Source: Verrucomicrobiota bacterium
GTDB lineage: Bacteria; Verrucomicrobiota; Verrucomicrobiia; Opitutales; Opitutaceae
Assembly: GCA_023433275.1 (NCBI GenBank)
Contig: JAEZDN010000032.1
Span: 1-13,663, forward strand
Length of the DNA: 13,663 nucleotides
Direction of reading: 5' to 3'
Position 1 is the stretch's first letter, and each line of letters begins with the position of its first letter. The notes below the pieces were generated by a model. It was given only the letters and a program-made list of their open reading frames with translations. It had not been told where the DNA came from and searched no databases. Position numbers and translations under genes: made by a program. This document shows positions 1 through 7,408 of the stretch, piece by piece.

Positions 1-412
1 CCGAAGGGCGCAGCAAGACTGCGCCCCTACCCGATGCGCAAGGCGTGGACCGACCAAAGTCGGCCCCTACCAGAAGAAGATGGCAGGTCCCGTGTTTCAT
101 TGGATGACTTTTTCGTAGGGGCGCAGACTTGCTGCGCCCGCGTGAACGACGGCCGAAGGGCGCAGCAAGACTGCGGCCCTACCCGATGCGCAAGGCGCGG
201 ACCGACCAAGGTCGGCCCCTACCAGAAGAAGATGGCAGGTCCCGTGGTTCATTGGATGACTTTTTCGTAGGGGCGCAGGCTTGCTGCGCCCGCGTGGACG
301 ACGACCGAAGGGCGCAGCAAGACTGCGCCCCTACCCGATGCGCTAGGCGTGGACCGACCAAGGTTGGCCCCTACCGAGGAAAGATGGGAGGGACCGTGGC
401 TCACTGGACGAC
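1..412. repeat. 152-bp tandem array of GTAG-headed hairpins downstream of fliL
   Basis: About 2.7 copies of a 152-bp unit, cut by the window edge on the left. Landmarks recur at exactly 152 bp. The hairpin with arms GGGCGCAG and CTGCGCCC around loop CAAGA, followed by CTAC, lies at 6-30, 158-182 (one arm mismatch) and 310-334. The opposite-strand hairpin with head GTAG lies at 115-139 and 267-291. A second hairpin type (arm CCGACC, spacer AA, arm GGTCGG, then CCC and CTAC) lies at 50-70, 202-222 and 354-374. A spacer containing ATTGGATGAC lies at 99-108 and 251-260. The third copy lacks the plus-strand hairpin and its similarity runs in register to about 412, inside the last codons of fliL. 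Long open frames crossing the array are repeat artefacts. Because 152 is not a multiple of three, no frame is preserved between copies. Confidence 0.9.
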
Positions 413-1021
413 GAAGTCGGAGAAATAAACCTGCTCGGCGATGGCGCTGCCGAGGGCCTGGTTGTAGGCGGTGACGAGCTTCTCGCGGAGGACGTTCTTG
501 GCGCCCGGTTCCTCGAGGTCGGCGAGGCTGAGGGACGACAGCACGCTGAGCGTGACGTCAGTGAGCTTGGCCTTGTTGCCCTCGAAGGCCGCTTTGATCG
601 TGTCGGGCTTGGCGCCGGTGATGACGAAGCTGGTCTTGAGGTAGCGCGTGCCCATGGTGCCCGAGAGGTTCACCACGACATTCGAGAACTCGTAGGTGTC
701 GCCGGCGCCGGCGGTCTCCGCCTTGCCGTCGGCCCCCTTCTTCTTGTCGTCGGGTTTTTCCTGGGGCAGCGCCTTGGCGGCGGCCTCGGGACCGAGGGCG
801 ACCACGGCGGTGAGCTTTTCCTGGAGGCGCGGCAACAGCACGAACTCGGCGACGGCCCAGCACGTGGCGGGTGCGGCGACGACGGCGAACGCGACGGGCA
901 GCCAGGCCTTGAGGCCGGCAAGCTTGGAGCGCTTGGGCACCTCCATCGGCGGCGTGCTGCCGGATTTCTCCGGCGGCGCGCCGGCGGCGGGCGCTTCCTT
1001 GGCTTCGGGTTTGGCGGCCAT
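401..1021 (-). CDS. fliL: Flagellar basal body-associated protein FliL
   Basis: 206 aa. FliL is a single-pass inner-membrane protein that surrounds and stabilises the MotA/MotB stator. The sequence shows an Ala/Pro/Lys-rich cytoplasmic head (1-35), one hydrophobic segment at about 38-63 ending in FVLLPRL, and an Ala/Lys-rich linker (65-108). A C-terminal periplasmic FliL domain follows from about 109, opening with YEFSNVVVNLSGTMGTRYLK and ending with FSDFVVQ, as in the family. Both its length and its place just downstream of flgE match fliL in Bacillus-type operons. ATG follows the flgE stop by 19 bp, with a C-rich leader and no Shine-Dalgarno. The last four codons (V, V, Q, stop) lie inside the proximal copy of the tandem repeat array. 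Confidence 0.93.
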   Translation of the reverse strand: MAAKPEAKEAPAAGAPPEKSGSTPPMEVPKRSKLAGLKAWLPVAFAVVAAPATCWAVAEFVLLPRLQEKLTAVVALGPEAAAKALPQEKPDDKKKGADGKAETAGAGDTYEFSNVVVNLSGTMGTRYLKTSFVITGAKPDTIKAAFEGNKAKLTDVTLSVLSSLSLADLEEPGAKNVLREKLVTAYNQALGSAIAEQVYFSDFVVQ

Positions 1022-1040
1022 GGCGCGGCGGTGAGGCGGT

Positions 1041-1892
1041 TTAGCTGCGCTTCAGGTTCACGATGTCCTCGAGCACGGTATCGGACACCGTGATCAGGCG
1101 GGACCCGGCCTGGAAGCTGCGCTGGGTGGTGATGAGCTGGGAGAACTGGTCGGTGAGGTCGACGTTCGACGACTCGAGCACGCCGGCCTGGATGGAACCG
1201 AGACCGTCGGAGCCGGGATCGTTCGAGCCGGAGAGGATGCCGCCGCCAACCGGGCCCGCCGCGGCGAGGCCGGTGAAGAGGTTGTTGCCCTCGCGCATCA
1301 GCGCCGAGAGGTCATTGAAATTCTGAAGCTGGATCTGACCGGTGACCGCCGAGGTGCCGTCGGAGTAGGATTCGACGATGTTGCCCTGCGGATCGAAGCT
1401 GATCGCCTGGAGCTGGGCGCCCGCGGGGAGCGACGCGCCGATCTGGAGGTCGCCGATGGAGCCGCCGACGAGGCCCTGCACGCGCTGGCCGCCGGTGGTG
1501 ACGAGATAGCCGTTGTCATCGACGCGGAACTGGCCGTCGCGCGTGGCGTATTGCGTGCCGCTGGTCGCGTCACGGACGATGAAGAAGCCCTTGCCGGAGA
1601 TGCCGAGGTCGGTGATGTTGCCGGTGCTGTTGAGGGCGCCTTGGGTGAAATTGGTCTGGAGGCTGGCGAGCTGGACGCCGGTGCCGATCTGGAGGGCGGA
1701 CTGGCTGGAGGCGGTGCCGCTGGACGGCGAGGAGTTGCGCAACGTGTTGCTGAAGCTGTCCGAGAAGCTGGCCTGGGAGCTCTTGTAGCCGGTCGTGTTG
1801 ATGTTGGCGATGTTGTTGCCGATGACTTCGAGGCCCTTGCTGAAGGTGCGAAGCGCGCTGACGCCGGAGGTGAGGGTGCCGATGAGTGCCAT
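1041..1892 (-). CDS. flgE: Flagellar hook protein FlgE (short form)
   Basis: 283 aa, exported through the flagellar type III system to polymerise as the hook. The N-terminus has the rod/hook signature (SALRTFSKGLEVIGNNIANI, then NTTGYKSS; residues about 12-38). The FlgE/F/G core GISGKGFFIV with RDGQFRVDDNGYLVT lies at about 97-132. The C-terminal heptad helix (SNVDLTDQFSQLITTQRSFQ) ends at NLKRS. It is much shorter than the enterobacterial hook protein (about 400 aa), so the outer D2-type insertion is reduced, as in the short Bacillus FlgE. Its position directly after flgD (36 bp) supports the hook protein over the rod proteins FlgF or FlgG, which share both ends, but a FlgG-like role is not excluded. 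There is no Shine-Dalgarno; the leader ends in CCCACC. Confidence 0.87.
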   Translation of the reverse strand: MALIGTLTSGVSALRTFSKGLEVIGNNIANINTTGYKSSQASFSDSFSNTLRNSSPSSGTASSQSALQIGTGVQLASLQTNFTQGALNSTGNITDLGISGKGFFIVRDATSGTQYATRDGQFRVDDNGYLVTTGGQRVQGLVGGSIGDLQIGASLPAGAQLQAISFDPQGNIVESYSDGTSAVTGQIQLQNFNDLSALMREGNNLFTGLAAAGPVGGGILSGSNDPGSDGLGSIQAGVLESSNVDLTDQFSQLITTQRSFQAGSRLITVSDTVLEDIVNLKRS

Positions 1893-1928
1893 GGTGGGAT
1901 GTTTGGGTTATGGTTAAGTTTGGGGGAT

Positions 1929-2408
1929 TCAGGCCGCAGGCGGGAGATCGGCAGCCGTGGGGGAAGTGAGCAGCGGGGTGTACTCCACGCGCGACACGGC
2001 GGAGAGCGGGTATTTGGTGTCGTCGATGACGAGGACCGGGCCCTCCTTGGTGTTCTCGATGGCGGTGACCTGGCCCGTGACGGGCAGGCCGTCCTCGTCC
2101 TCGACCGTGACCGTGCGGCCGAGCATGCCGCTGGCGGTGAGGTTTTGCTGATCGGAGCGGAGCAGGGTCATTTCCCGGACAAGGCTGTTGCTCTGCTCGA
2201 GGGAGGAGAACTGCGCCATCTGGGCGATGAAGGCCGTGTCTTCCATGGGCTTCATCGGGTCCTGGCTCTGGAACTGCACGGCGAGGAGCTTCATGAAATC
2301 CTCGGAGCCGAGGGCGGTTTTCTTGGGAACGCGGGCCGTGGCGGCGTTGCCCCACGCGAGATTGCTCGCGGCGGTGCTGGTGGATGAGTCAGTGGCGGAG
2401 ACGGGCAT
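1929..2408 (-). CDS. flgD: Flagellar hook-capping / assembly protein FlgD (short form)
   Basis: 159 aa. FlgD caps the growing hook and lets FlgE subunits insert. The family N-terminal signature is clear: LGSEDFMKLLAVQFQSQDPM, then KPMEDTAFIAQMAQFSSLEQ (about residues 33-72). After it come a helix and a small beta domain containing MLGRTVTVEDEDG and a FlgD_ig-like end (about 93-145). Enterobacterial FlgD is about 230 aa; this length resembles the short YlxG/FlgD of Bacillus. It lies between fliK (114 bp upstream) and flgE (36 bp downstream), the standard hook module. The leader before ATG is pyrimidine-rich with no Shine-Dalgarno. Confidence 0.92.
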   Translation of the reverse strand: MPVSATDSSTSTAASNLAWGNAATARVPKKTALGSEDFMKLLAVQFQSQDPMKPMEDTAFIAQMAQFSSLEQSNSLVREMTLLRSDQQNLTASGMLGRTVTVEDEDGLPVTGQVTAIENTKEGPVLVIDDTKYPLSAVSRVEYTPLLTSPTAADLPPAA

Positions 2409-2437
2409 GGGGAAGAGAAGTTGGAATTAAGAAGGAA

Positions 2438-2496
2438 GAATTAAGAAAGCGGAGGTGGGCGGGGGCTGGTTGGGTGAGTTCGGAATTTCTTAATTC
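2438..2496. other. AT-rich 11-bp stem-loop in the fliK-flgD gap
   Basis: Arms GAATTAAGAAA (2438-2448) and TTTCTTAATTC (2486-2496) pair perfectly around a 37-base GC-rich loop. The AT-rich arms stand out in this GC-rich sequence. It lies between the fliK stop and the flgD start. It is not followed by a clean U-run, so I do not call it a terminator; it could be an mRNA processing or stability element. Confidence 0.5.
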
Positions 2497-2522
2497 CTAA
2501 TTCCTCCTTCTCACTTGGTTGT

Positions 2523-4406
2523 TCAGGCTAGCGCCGAGAGGCGCAGGGACGTGGGGAGGAAGGCGGCCACGCGCGGCGTGGGCGTTTCGGGAACGAAGGT
2601 TTCGCTGACGAGCGAGCGGCGGTTGAAGGCCGGATGATCCGAGAACGAATCGCGCGGGGCGCGCTGTTGTCCGTCGGGTTGCGCCTGGTGCTGGGGCTGC
2701 TGCCGGGCGTCGCCTTGGGTGAACGAATTCGACTGGCTCGAGCCGGGCGAAAACACGGGCTCGGCAAAACGGTGGAGGTGTTCCGGCGACGTGGCGGCGA
2801 CCGCCTGCCATTCGCGCTCGAGCGCGGCACGCAGGGGGGCCGAATCGGTGCGGAAGGCGGTGTGGACCGCGCCATCGCGCAACTCGACGCGCACGCTCAG
2901 ATCCTCGCCGCCAAATTTCAGGTGCAGTTGCACGCTGCCCGACTTCTGCATGCTGGCGGAAAATTGCGTGTCGATGAGGTTGGTAACCGTGTCGACGGCG
3001 CGCTCGGCCAGGTTCTGGGCGGCGGGGGCGGACATCGGCGCGGCCATGCGCTCGGCCGGGGCGGGAGCCAGTTGAAACTCGGGGCGACCGATCAACGCCA
3101 GCGGATCGTGCGGGAGGCGAACGTCGCGGGCTTCGAGCGGGGTGGCGGGCATGGCGGGTTCCGATTTAGCAACGGTGATGCCAGCGGGTGCGGGGGAGGT
3201 TGTAAGTTGTTCTGCGTTCGCCGATTCAAAATTTCTTTCGCCGGCCTTCCTGCGTGCCTCGGGACGGGATTCGTGGGCGGATCCGTTCGCGGCAAAATTT
3301 GCCTGCGGGGCAACGGCATTGATGGCGGCGCTTGTCGCGGCGCTCCGAGCTTCGAGAGAATAGCCGGATGACTCCACGCGAACGACCGGTTGGCCGGGCA
3401 GGGTGAGGTCCGCGCGGAACTCCATGGGCTCGTCGGTCCCCTGCCCTGCGACAGACACCGCGTCGGCGGGAGGCGTCGGCGGAGTGGCGAGCTTGAACGC
3501 AAACGCGCCCTCGCCCGCGAGAGCGGGACGGGCGCTGGTGAGCGATGCCGACGAATTCGCCGGGACTTGGGGCGGCACGTTTGCCTGGTCTTTGGGCAAA
3601 GGGGCTGGAGCGGCGTGCTCTCCCACCGTCATGAACTCAAAGTTGCCCGAGCCCTCGGGCGCGGACGGCCGGACAGCGAGCCCTGCAGTGGCACGCGCGT
3701 GCATCGGTGAAACAACGGGCATCGAGCTATCCGTGGAGCTTTCCGTCGTCGGGATGGACATCGCCGGGACCAGCGTCGCTTGGGGTTCGGGCGTGAGGTC
3801 GGGCAGGAGCGATTGCAGCAAGGTCGCGGCAAAGGCGACGGCTTGCTCGCGGATCTCTTCCGGAACGGTCTTTGAAGGAGAGGCCTCGCCGGCGATGGTG
3901 CTGGAGAAAACTTCGGGGGTATTCGCTGCGGTGAGGGTTGACGCGGCTTCCGGGGCGAGGGCGCCCCCGCTCCAGGAAGGAGTCGGAGTGGGATTGGATT
4001 CAGCGGTAAGGTCGTTGCGGTTCCACTTGGTGGGGCGCGGGGCCAAGGGACGGGCGACGGAGGTGCAGTCGCCGGCCTGAACCGAAGCGATATCCGGTGA
4101 CGGGTCGCCCGAGGGCCCACGAATCACGGGAGCCGCGCCGGTCACGGCTCCGGACAATTCCGCCGCGGGCGTGAGGGTGGCGTGGAGCGTGACGCTGGCC
4201 GCCGTGGGGCCACTGGCCGGGGCTGGCGTCGCCGCCGGACTCGCCGGCATGAACGCCGAAAAATCGGCCGGCCGCGTTCCGGTGGTTTCGCTGGTGGTGG
4301 CGGCTCCGACACCAGGCATGAGGCCGGCGAGGATTGCAGCGTTGGGTTGGGCGACGGTGGCGGAGGCGGCCGGAAGAGCGGACAAATTGGGCAAGGTGGA
4401 ATTCAT
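2523..4406 (-). CDS. fliK: Flagellar hook-length control protein FliK
   Basis: 627 aa. FliK is an exported molecular ruler that measures hook length and switches the exporter to filament substrates. The first ~450 residues are low-complexity, Ala/Pro/Thr/Ser-rich and probably disordered, as expected of the ruler part. The C-terminal Flg_hook domain lies at about 465-552: an amphipathic helix (VDTVTNLIDTQF), then SVQLHLKFGGEDLSVRVELR and GAVHTAFRTDSAPLRAALE. A Gln/Ser/Pro-rich tail follows. The position between the motE-like gene and flgD is the usual one. Residues 144-153 (SWSGGALAPE) are encoded by a 28-bp segment that also occurs twice in the fliH-fliI repeat block. The leader has a weak GGA eight bases before ATG. 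Confidence 0.88.
   Translation of the reverse strand: MNSTLPNLSALPAASATVAQPNAAILAGLMPGVGAATTSETTGTRPADFSAFMPASPAATPAPASGPTAASVTLHATLTPAAELSGAVTGAAPVIRGPSGDPSPDIASVQAGDCTSVARPLAPRPTKWNRNDLTAESNPTPTPSWSGGALAPEAASTLTAANTPEVFSSTIAGEASPSKTVPEEIREQAVAFAATLLQSLLPDLTPEPQATLVPAMSIPTTESSTDSSMPVVSPMHARATAGLAVRPSAPEGSGNFEFMTVGEHAAPAPLPKDQANVPPQVPANSSASLTSARPALAGEGAFAFKLATPPTPPADAVSVAGQGTDEPMEFRADLTLPGQPVVRVESSGYSLEARSAATSAAINAVAPQANFAANGSAHESRPEARRKAGERNFESANAEQLTTSPAPAGITVAKSEPAMPATPLEARDVRLPHDPLALIGRPEFQLAPAPAERMAAPMSAPAAQNLAERAVDTVTNLIDTQFSASMQKSGSVQLHLKFGGEDLSVRVELRDGAVHTAFRTDSAPLRAALEREWQAVAATSPEHLHRFAEPVFSPGSSQSNSFTQGDARQQPQHQAQPDGQQRAPRDSFSDHPAFNRRSLVSETFVPETPTPRVAAFLPTSLRLSALA
3950..3977. repeat. 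Intergenic-type hairpin repeat embedded in fliK
   Basis: A 28-base segment centred on GGGGCGAGGGCGCCCC (arms GGGGCG and CGCCCC, loop AGGG) followed by CGCTCCAGGA. It matches 7130-7157 with two substitutions and 7503-7529 with two differences (one a 1-base gap); both of those are intergenic. In fliK it encodes residues 144-153, within the disordered region. Confidence 0.75.
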
Positions 4407-4469
4407 GGGGGAAATCCATCCTTGGAACCGGAAACGGAGCCGGCCTTGGCCCCCCGGGTTATCGGGCGA

Positions 4470-5081
4470 TCAGGAAGCGGTCTTGTTGGACTTCATCAGG
4501 CGAAGTTTCTCGGAAAGGGAGGCGGCGCGGCGCGCGAGCGTGCCGTCGGGGCCCGGCGTGTTCGCCATTTCCTCGAAGATCGGGCCGACGACATCGGCCT
4601 TCATGAGGGAAAGGATTTTCACGACGGTGGTGTCATCCATCTCGCGCAGGATCGCGACGGCCGCGCCCGGGCTGAGGCTGGCGTAGGTGGCGGCGAGGGA
4701 CTTGAGGTTGCGCGACTCGTCGGCCGTGATCTCGATGACCTTGCGGCCGATCTCCGCCCGCATGGCCTCGATCTCGGTGCGAATCTTGGCGAGTTCCTGT
4801 TGCTCGGAGGCGAGGCGGGCGGCGCGCTGGTTGAGGCTCTCGGCCTGGGAGCGAAGGCGCGCGCGCTCCTCCTTCAACTCCGAGGAAAGTCCCTCGATCT
4901 CGATGGTCCAGAAGTCCCAGCCCTGGGCCTTGCCCTCGACGACGACGGGCGGCGGAATGGACGCGATGGCGTGGGCCATCAGGATTTCGCCGGCGCGCCA
5001 GAACCAGCCGAGGCCCACGAGGGAACCGGTGACGATGCCGATGACGGCGACGAGCGCGGGGTTGGTCAGGACCTTGTTCAT
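4470..5081 (-). CDS. MotE/YlxF-like flagellar protein, membrane-anchored coiled coil with MgtE-N-like domain
   Basis: 203 aa. One N-terminal membrane segment (about 9-27, VAVIGIVTGSLVGLGWF) is followed by a charged coiled coil (about 62-118, many Glu/Arg/Gln heptads). A helical domain at about 125-175 (LAATYASLSPGAAVAILREM, then DDTTVVKILSLMKAD) resembles the N-terminal intracellular domain of MgtE Mg transporters. This architecture and the place between fliJ and fliK match Bacillus ylxF and the MotE family; in Campylobacter, MotE chaperones a periplasmic motor scaffold protein. A stator or motor accessory role is inferred; it is not a Mg transporter, since it has no transport domain. Its ATG overlaps the fliJ stop as ATGA, implying translational coupling. 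Some databases label such genes as MgtE. Confidence 0.8.
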   Translation of the reverse strand: MNKVLTNPALVAVIGIVTGSLVGLGWFWRAGEILMAHAIASIPPPVVVEGKAQGWDFWTIEIEGLSSELKEERARLRSQAESLNQRAARLASEQQELAKIRTEIEAMRAEIGRKVIEITADESRNLKSLAATYASLSPGAAVAILREMDDTTVVKILSLMKADVVGPIFEEMANTPGPDGTLARRAASLSEKLRLMKSNKTAS

Positions 5082-5530
5082 GAGAGAGCGGGCGTGCGGA
5101 ACGCGCGGAAGCCGGCGAGTTCGTCAAGTTCCTCCTGGCCGGCGCGCAGGGTCGCGAGGCGGTGGTCCTCGCGGGCCTTTTCCTCGAGCTTCTGGATGGT
5201 TTTCAGGCGGCGGTTGGCCTCGATGTATTCCTGGCGGCGGGTTTGCATGGCATCGCGCGCCTCGATCACCTCGCGCTCGAGTTCGATCACGGCGTTGCAC
5301 TCGCCGCGGTAGACGCGAAAGAGCGCGGCGGCGTCGGCCGCGAGAAACCGATCGGTGCGGCCGTGGAAGAGGACTTCCGCCAGCTCGGCCACGCGGGCGC
5401 GGAGCGCGGCCAGCCGTTCCTCGGCCTGGACGTAGCGATGGACGGCGGCGGCAAAAACCTCGCGGGCGCGCAGTTCCTGATGGGACCGCAGAACGCCCAC
5501 GGGCTGGAGGGGAAAGCGGAACTTCTTCAT
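5078..5530 (-). CDS. fliJ: Flagellar export protein FliJ
   Basis: 150 aa. FliJ is the small coiled-coil stalk of the export ATPase, inserted into the FliI hexamer like the gamma subunit of F1. The typical start KKFRFPLQPVGVLRSHQELR is present. The rest is almost entirely helical heptads rich in Glu, Arg and Ala, with RRLKTIQKLEEKAREDH at about 107-123, the usual FliJ C-terminal coil. The ATG overlaps the fliI stop (ATGA) and its own stop overlaps the next ATG (ATGA), so fliI, fliJ and the motE-like gene are translationally coupled. Sequence conservation in this family is weak; the call rests on length, the start motif, coil content and position. Confidence 0.87.
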   Translation of the reverse strand: MKKFRFPLQPVGVLRSHQELRAREVFAAAVHRYVQAEERLAALRARVAELAEVLFHGRTDRFLAADAAALFRVYRGECNAVIELEREVIEARDAMQTRRQEYIEANRRLKTIQKLEEKAREDHRLATLRAGQEELDELAGFRAFRTPALS

Positions 5531-6852
5531 GGGGCGACGATGGTTTTGATGCGTTGGTAACTTTCCGGCCGGGGGGAAAATTCGTTCACGCCCTGCCGGA
5601 GGAATTGCTTGAGCGGTTCCTGCAGGGCGATCGCCTTGTCGAGCGAGGGGCTGGAGCCCTTCTGGTAGGCGCCGATGGACACCAGGTCCTCGTTCTTGCG
5701 GTAGAGGGCGAGGTGCTCGCGCGCCTGGGCGGCGTGGGTGACCTCCTCGGGCGTGCAGATGTCGCGGGTGAGGCGGCTCACGCTTTCGAGCACATCGATC
5801 GCGGGGTAATGGTTAAAGTGGGCCAGGTGGCGGGAGAGCACCAAGTGGCCGTCGAGAATACCGCGCACGGCGTCGGCGACGGGCTCGTTCATGTCATCGC
5901 CTTCGACGAGCACGGTATAAATTGCGGTGATCGAGCCGTGCTCACCCGCGCCGGTGCGCTCGAGGAGGCGGGGCAGCATGGCGAAGACGGAGGGCGTGTA
6001 GCCGCGCGTGGTGGGCGGCTCGCCGATGGCGAGGCCGATCTCGCGCTGGGCCATCGCGTAGCGGGTGACGGAATCCATCATCAGCAGGACGTTTTTGCCG
6101 GCGTCGCGGTACGCTTCGGCGATCGAGGTCGCGGTGGACGCGGCGCGCAGGCGGAGCGGCGCGGACGTGTCGGAGGTGGCGACCACCACGACAGAGCGCT
6201 TGAGGCCCTCGGGCCCGAGGTCCTTCTCGAGGAACTCGCGGACTTCGCGACCGCGTTCGCCCACGAGCCCGACGACGACCACGTCGGCGTTGCAGCCGCG
6301 GGCGATCATGCCGAGGAGCGTGGACTTGCCCACGCCCGAGCCGGCGAACAGGCCCAGGCGCTGGCCGCGGCCGAGGGGAACGAAAGTGTCGATCGCGCGC
6401 ACACCCGTGGGCAGCGGCTCCTTGATGCGCTGGCGGCGGAGCGGGTGCGGCGGCTTGCTGTCGTGTTCCTTGCGATCCACCGGCAACAGGCCCAGACCGT
6501 CCATGGGACGACCGAGCGCATCGAGCACGCGGCCGAGGAGTTCGGGGCCGGGTTTCGGCAGGGGCGGACGATCGGCCGCGGCGACCTCGCAGCCCACGTG
6601 CAGGCCGGCGGTATCGCCCAGTGGCATGAGCAGGACGCGGTGCTCGCGGAAACCGACGACCTCCGCGCGGACCGAGTAGCCCGTGCGCGGCGAGCGCACG
6701 ACGCAGATCTCGCCCAGGCCGACATTAGGCCCCTCGGAGTCGATGATGAGGCCCGCGATGCCCGTGACCGTGCCCACGCGTTGGACCGCCGGGGCATGCC
6801 GCACCTGCGAGCGAAGGACGTCGACGAGGGGACCGATGGAGACGGAGCTCAT
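5527..6852 (-). CDS. fliI: Flagellum-specific ATP synthase FliI (type III export ATPase)
   Basis: 441 aa from ATG at 6852. FliI hydrolyses ATP at the base of the flagellar type III exporter, with FliH and FliJ. An N-terminal beta-barrel is followed by the Walker A loop AGSGVGKST at 170-178 (catalytic Lys176). VGLVGERGREVREF lies at about 193-206 and the Walker B strand VLLMMDS ends near Asp260. The family signature PPTTRGYTPSVFAMLPRLLE lies at about 279-298 and the C-terminal domain ends PESYQRIKTIVAP. An in-frame GTG at 6867 would add five residues, but it lies inside the palindrome at 6861-6895. The ATG at 6852 forms an ATGA with the stop of the frame upstream, so I prefer ATG. Confidence 0.96.
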   Translation of the reverse strand: MSSVSIGPLVDVLRSQVRHAPAVQRVGTVTGIAGLIIDSEGPNVGLGEICVVRSPRTGYSVRAEVVGFREHRVLLMPLGDTAGLHVGCEVAAADRPPLPKPGPELLGRVLDALGRPMDGLGLLPVDRKEHDSKPPHPLRRQRIKEPLPTGVRAIDTFVPLGRGQRLGLFAGSGVGKSTLLGMIARGCNADVVVVGLVGERGREVREFLEKDLGPEGLKRSVVVVATSDTSAPLRLRAASTATSIAEAYRDAGKNVLLMMDSVTRYAMAQREIGLAIGEPPTTRGYTPSVFAMLPRLLERTGAGEHGSITAIYTVLVEGDDMNEPVADAVRGILDGHLVLSRHLAHFNHYPAIDVLESVSRLTRDICTPEEVTHAAQAREHLALYRKNEDLVSIGAYQKGSSPSLDKAIALQEPLKQFLRQGVNEFSPRPESYQRIKTIVAP

Positions 6853-6860
6853 GCGTTCGG

Positions 6861-6895
6861 CATGCACGAGTAACCTATTAGGTTACTGGTGCATG
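6861..6895. promoter_or_regulatory. 35-bp near-perfect palindrome just upstream of fliI
   Basis: Two 17-base arms, centred on T6878, with one mismatch (6868/6888). The inner arm reads AGTAACCTA and its partner TAGGTTACT; the outer arms are CATGCAC and GTGCATG. It is unlike the GC-rich GTAG hairpins nearby. It could be an operator, an mRNA hairpin controlling fliI initiation, or an end or target of the inserted block. No U-run follows it, so it is not an intrinsic terminator. Confidence 0.6.
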
Positions 6896-7000
6896 GGGGA
6901 AGGGGTGACCTTGAGGTACGCATCTTGGGTTGGGGCGAAGGCTTGCCGGGCCCTGAGGTGTGCGCCGCGAGGGGGCGGAGGGCGCAGCGAGTCTGCGCCC

Positions 7001-7060
7001 CTACATGAGACCCTACATGAGACCCTGCACGAGACCCACCGGCAAGAGACCCACCGGCAA
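7001..7060. repeat. 12-bp and 15-bp microrepeats next to a GTAG hairpin, unit A
   Basis: CTACATGAGACC recurs at 7001 and 7013 and, degenerate, at 7025, at a 12-bp period directly abutting the hairpin foot. Next comes a 15-base unit GAGACCCACCGGCAA repeated exactly at 7031-7045 and 7046-7060. On the minus strand each 12-mer starts another GTAG head. Confidence 0.85.
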
Positions 7061-7372
7061 GAGACGCTGGAGCCGGCCCGCCCTCGGGCCGGTCGGGAAG
7101 AAAGCTGGGGGAGCGGAAATCATGTTCCACCGGGGCGAGGGCGCCCCGGCTCCAAGAGAGGGCGGATGTGAGAGCGCGCGCGAGGAACGAGCGAGCTCGG
7201 CCCCTACCAAGGAAAATGATGGTGCCCGTGTTCCGACCAAACTCCGCCACCGTCATCCTGAGCGCACCGAAGGATCCAAGGGGACGGACGAGAGTCTCCC
7301 GTAGGGGCGCAGACTTGCTGCGCCCTGAGGCATGCGCCTCGAGGGGGCGAAGGGCGCAGCAAGACTGCGCCC

Positions 7373-7408
7373 CTACATCAGACCCTACATGAGATCCTAC
7401 ATGAGACC
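7373..7408. repeat. 12-bp microrepeats next to a GTAG hairpin, unit B
   Basis: CTAC recurs at 7373, 7385 and 7397, exactly 12 bp apart, within variants of CTACATGAGACC. Unit B has three intact CTAC feet where unit A has two, so copy number changed after the 372-bp duplication. Confidence 0.8.

Noticed and set aside
1..412. CRISPR-like direct repeats
   Set aside because: The 152-bp units are long, self-complementary and lack unique spacers; the 12- and 15-bp repeats at 7001-7408 have no spacers. No cas gene is present.
34..428. Small proteins across the 152-bp array
   Set aside because: They are translations of the hairpin repeats, and the period is not a multiple of three.
1551..2387. Long plus-strand open frames opposite flgE, flgD, fliK, fliI, fliG and fliF
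   Set aside because: They are antisense shadows of strongly recognised genes in GC-rich DNA; translations are low-complexity Gly/Arg/Ala-rich without domains.
2438..2496. Intrinsic terminator between fliK and flgD
   Set aside because: Long 37-base loop, AT-rich stem and no clean U-run; it lies inside an otherwise continuous operon.
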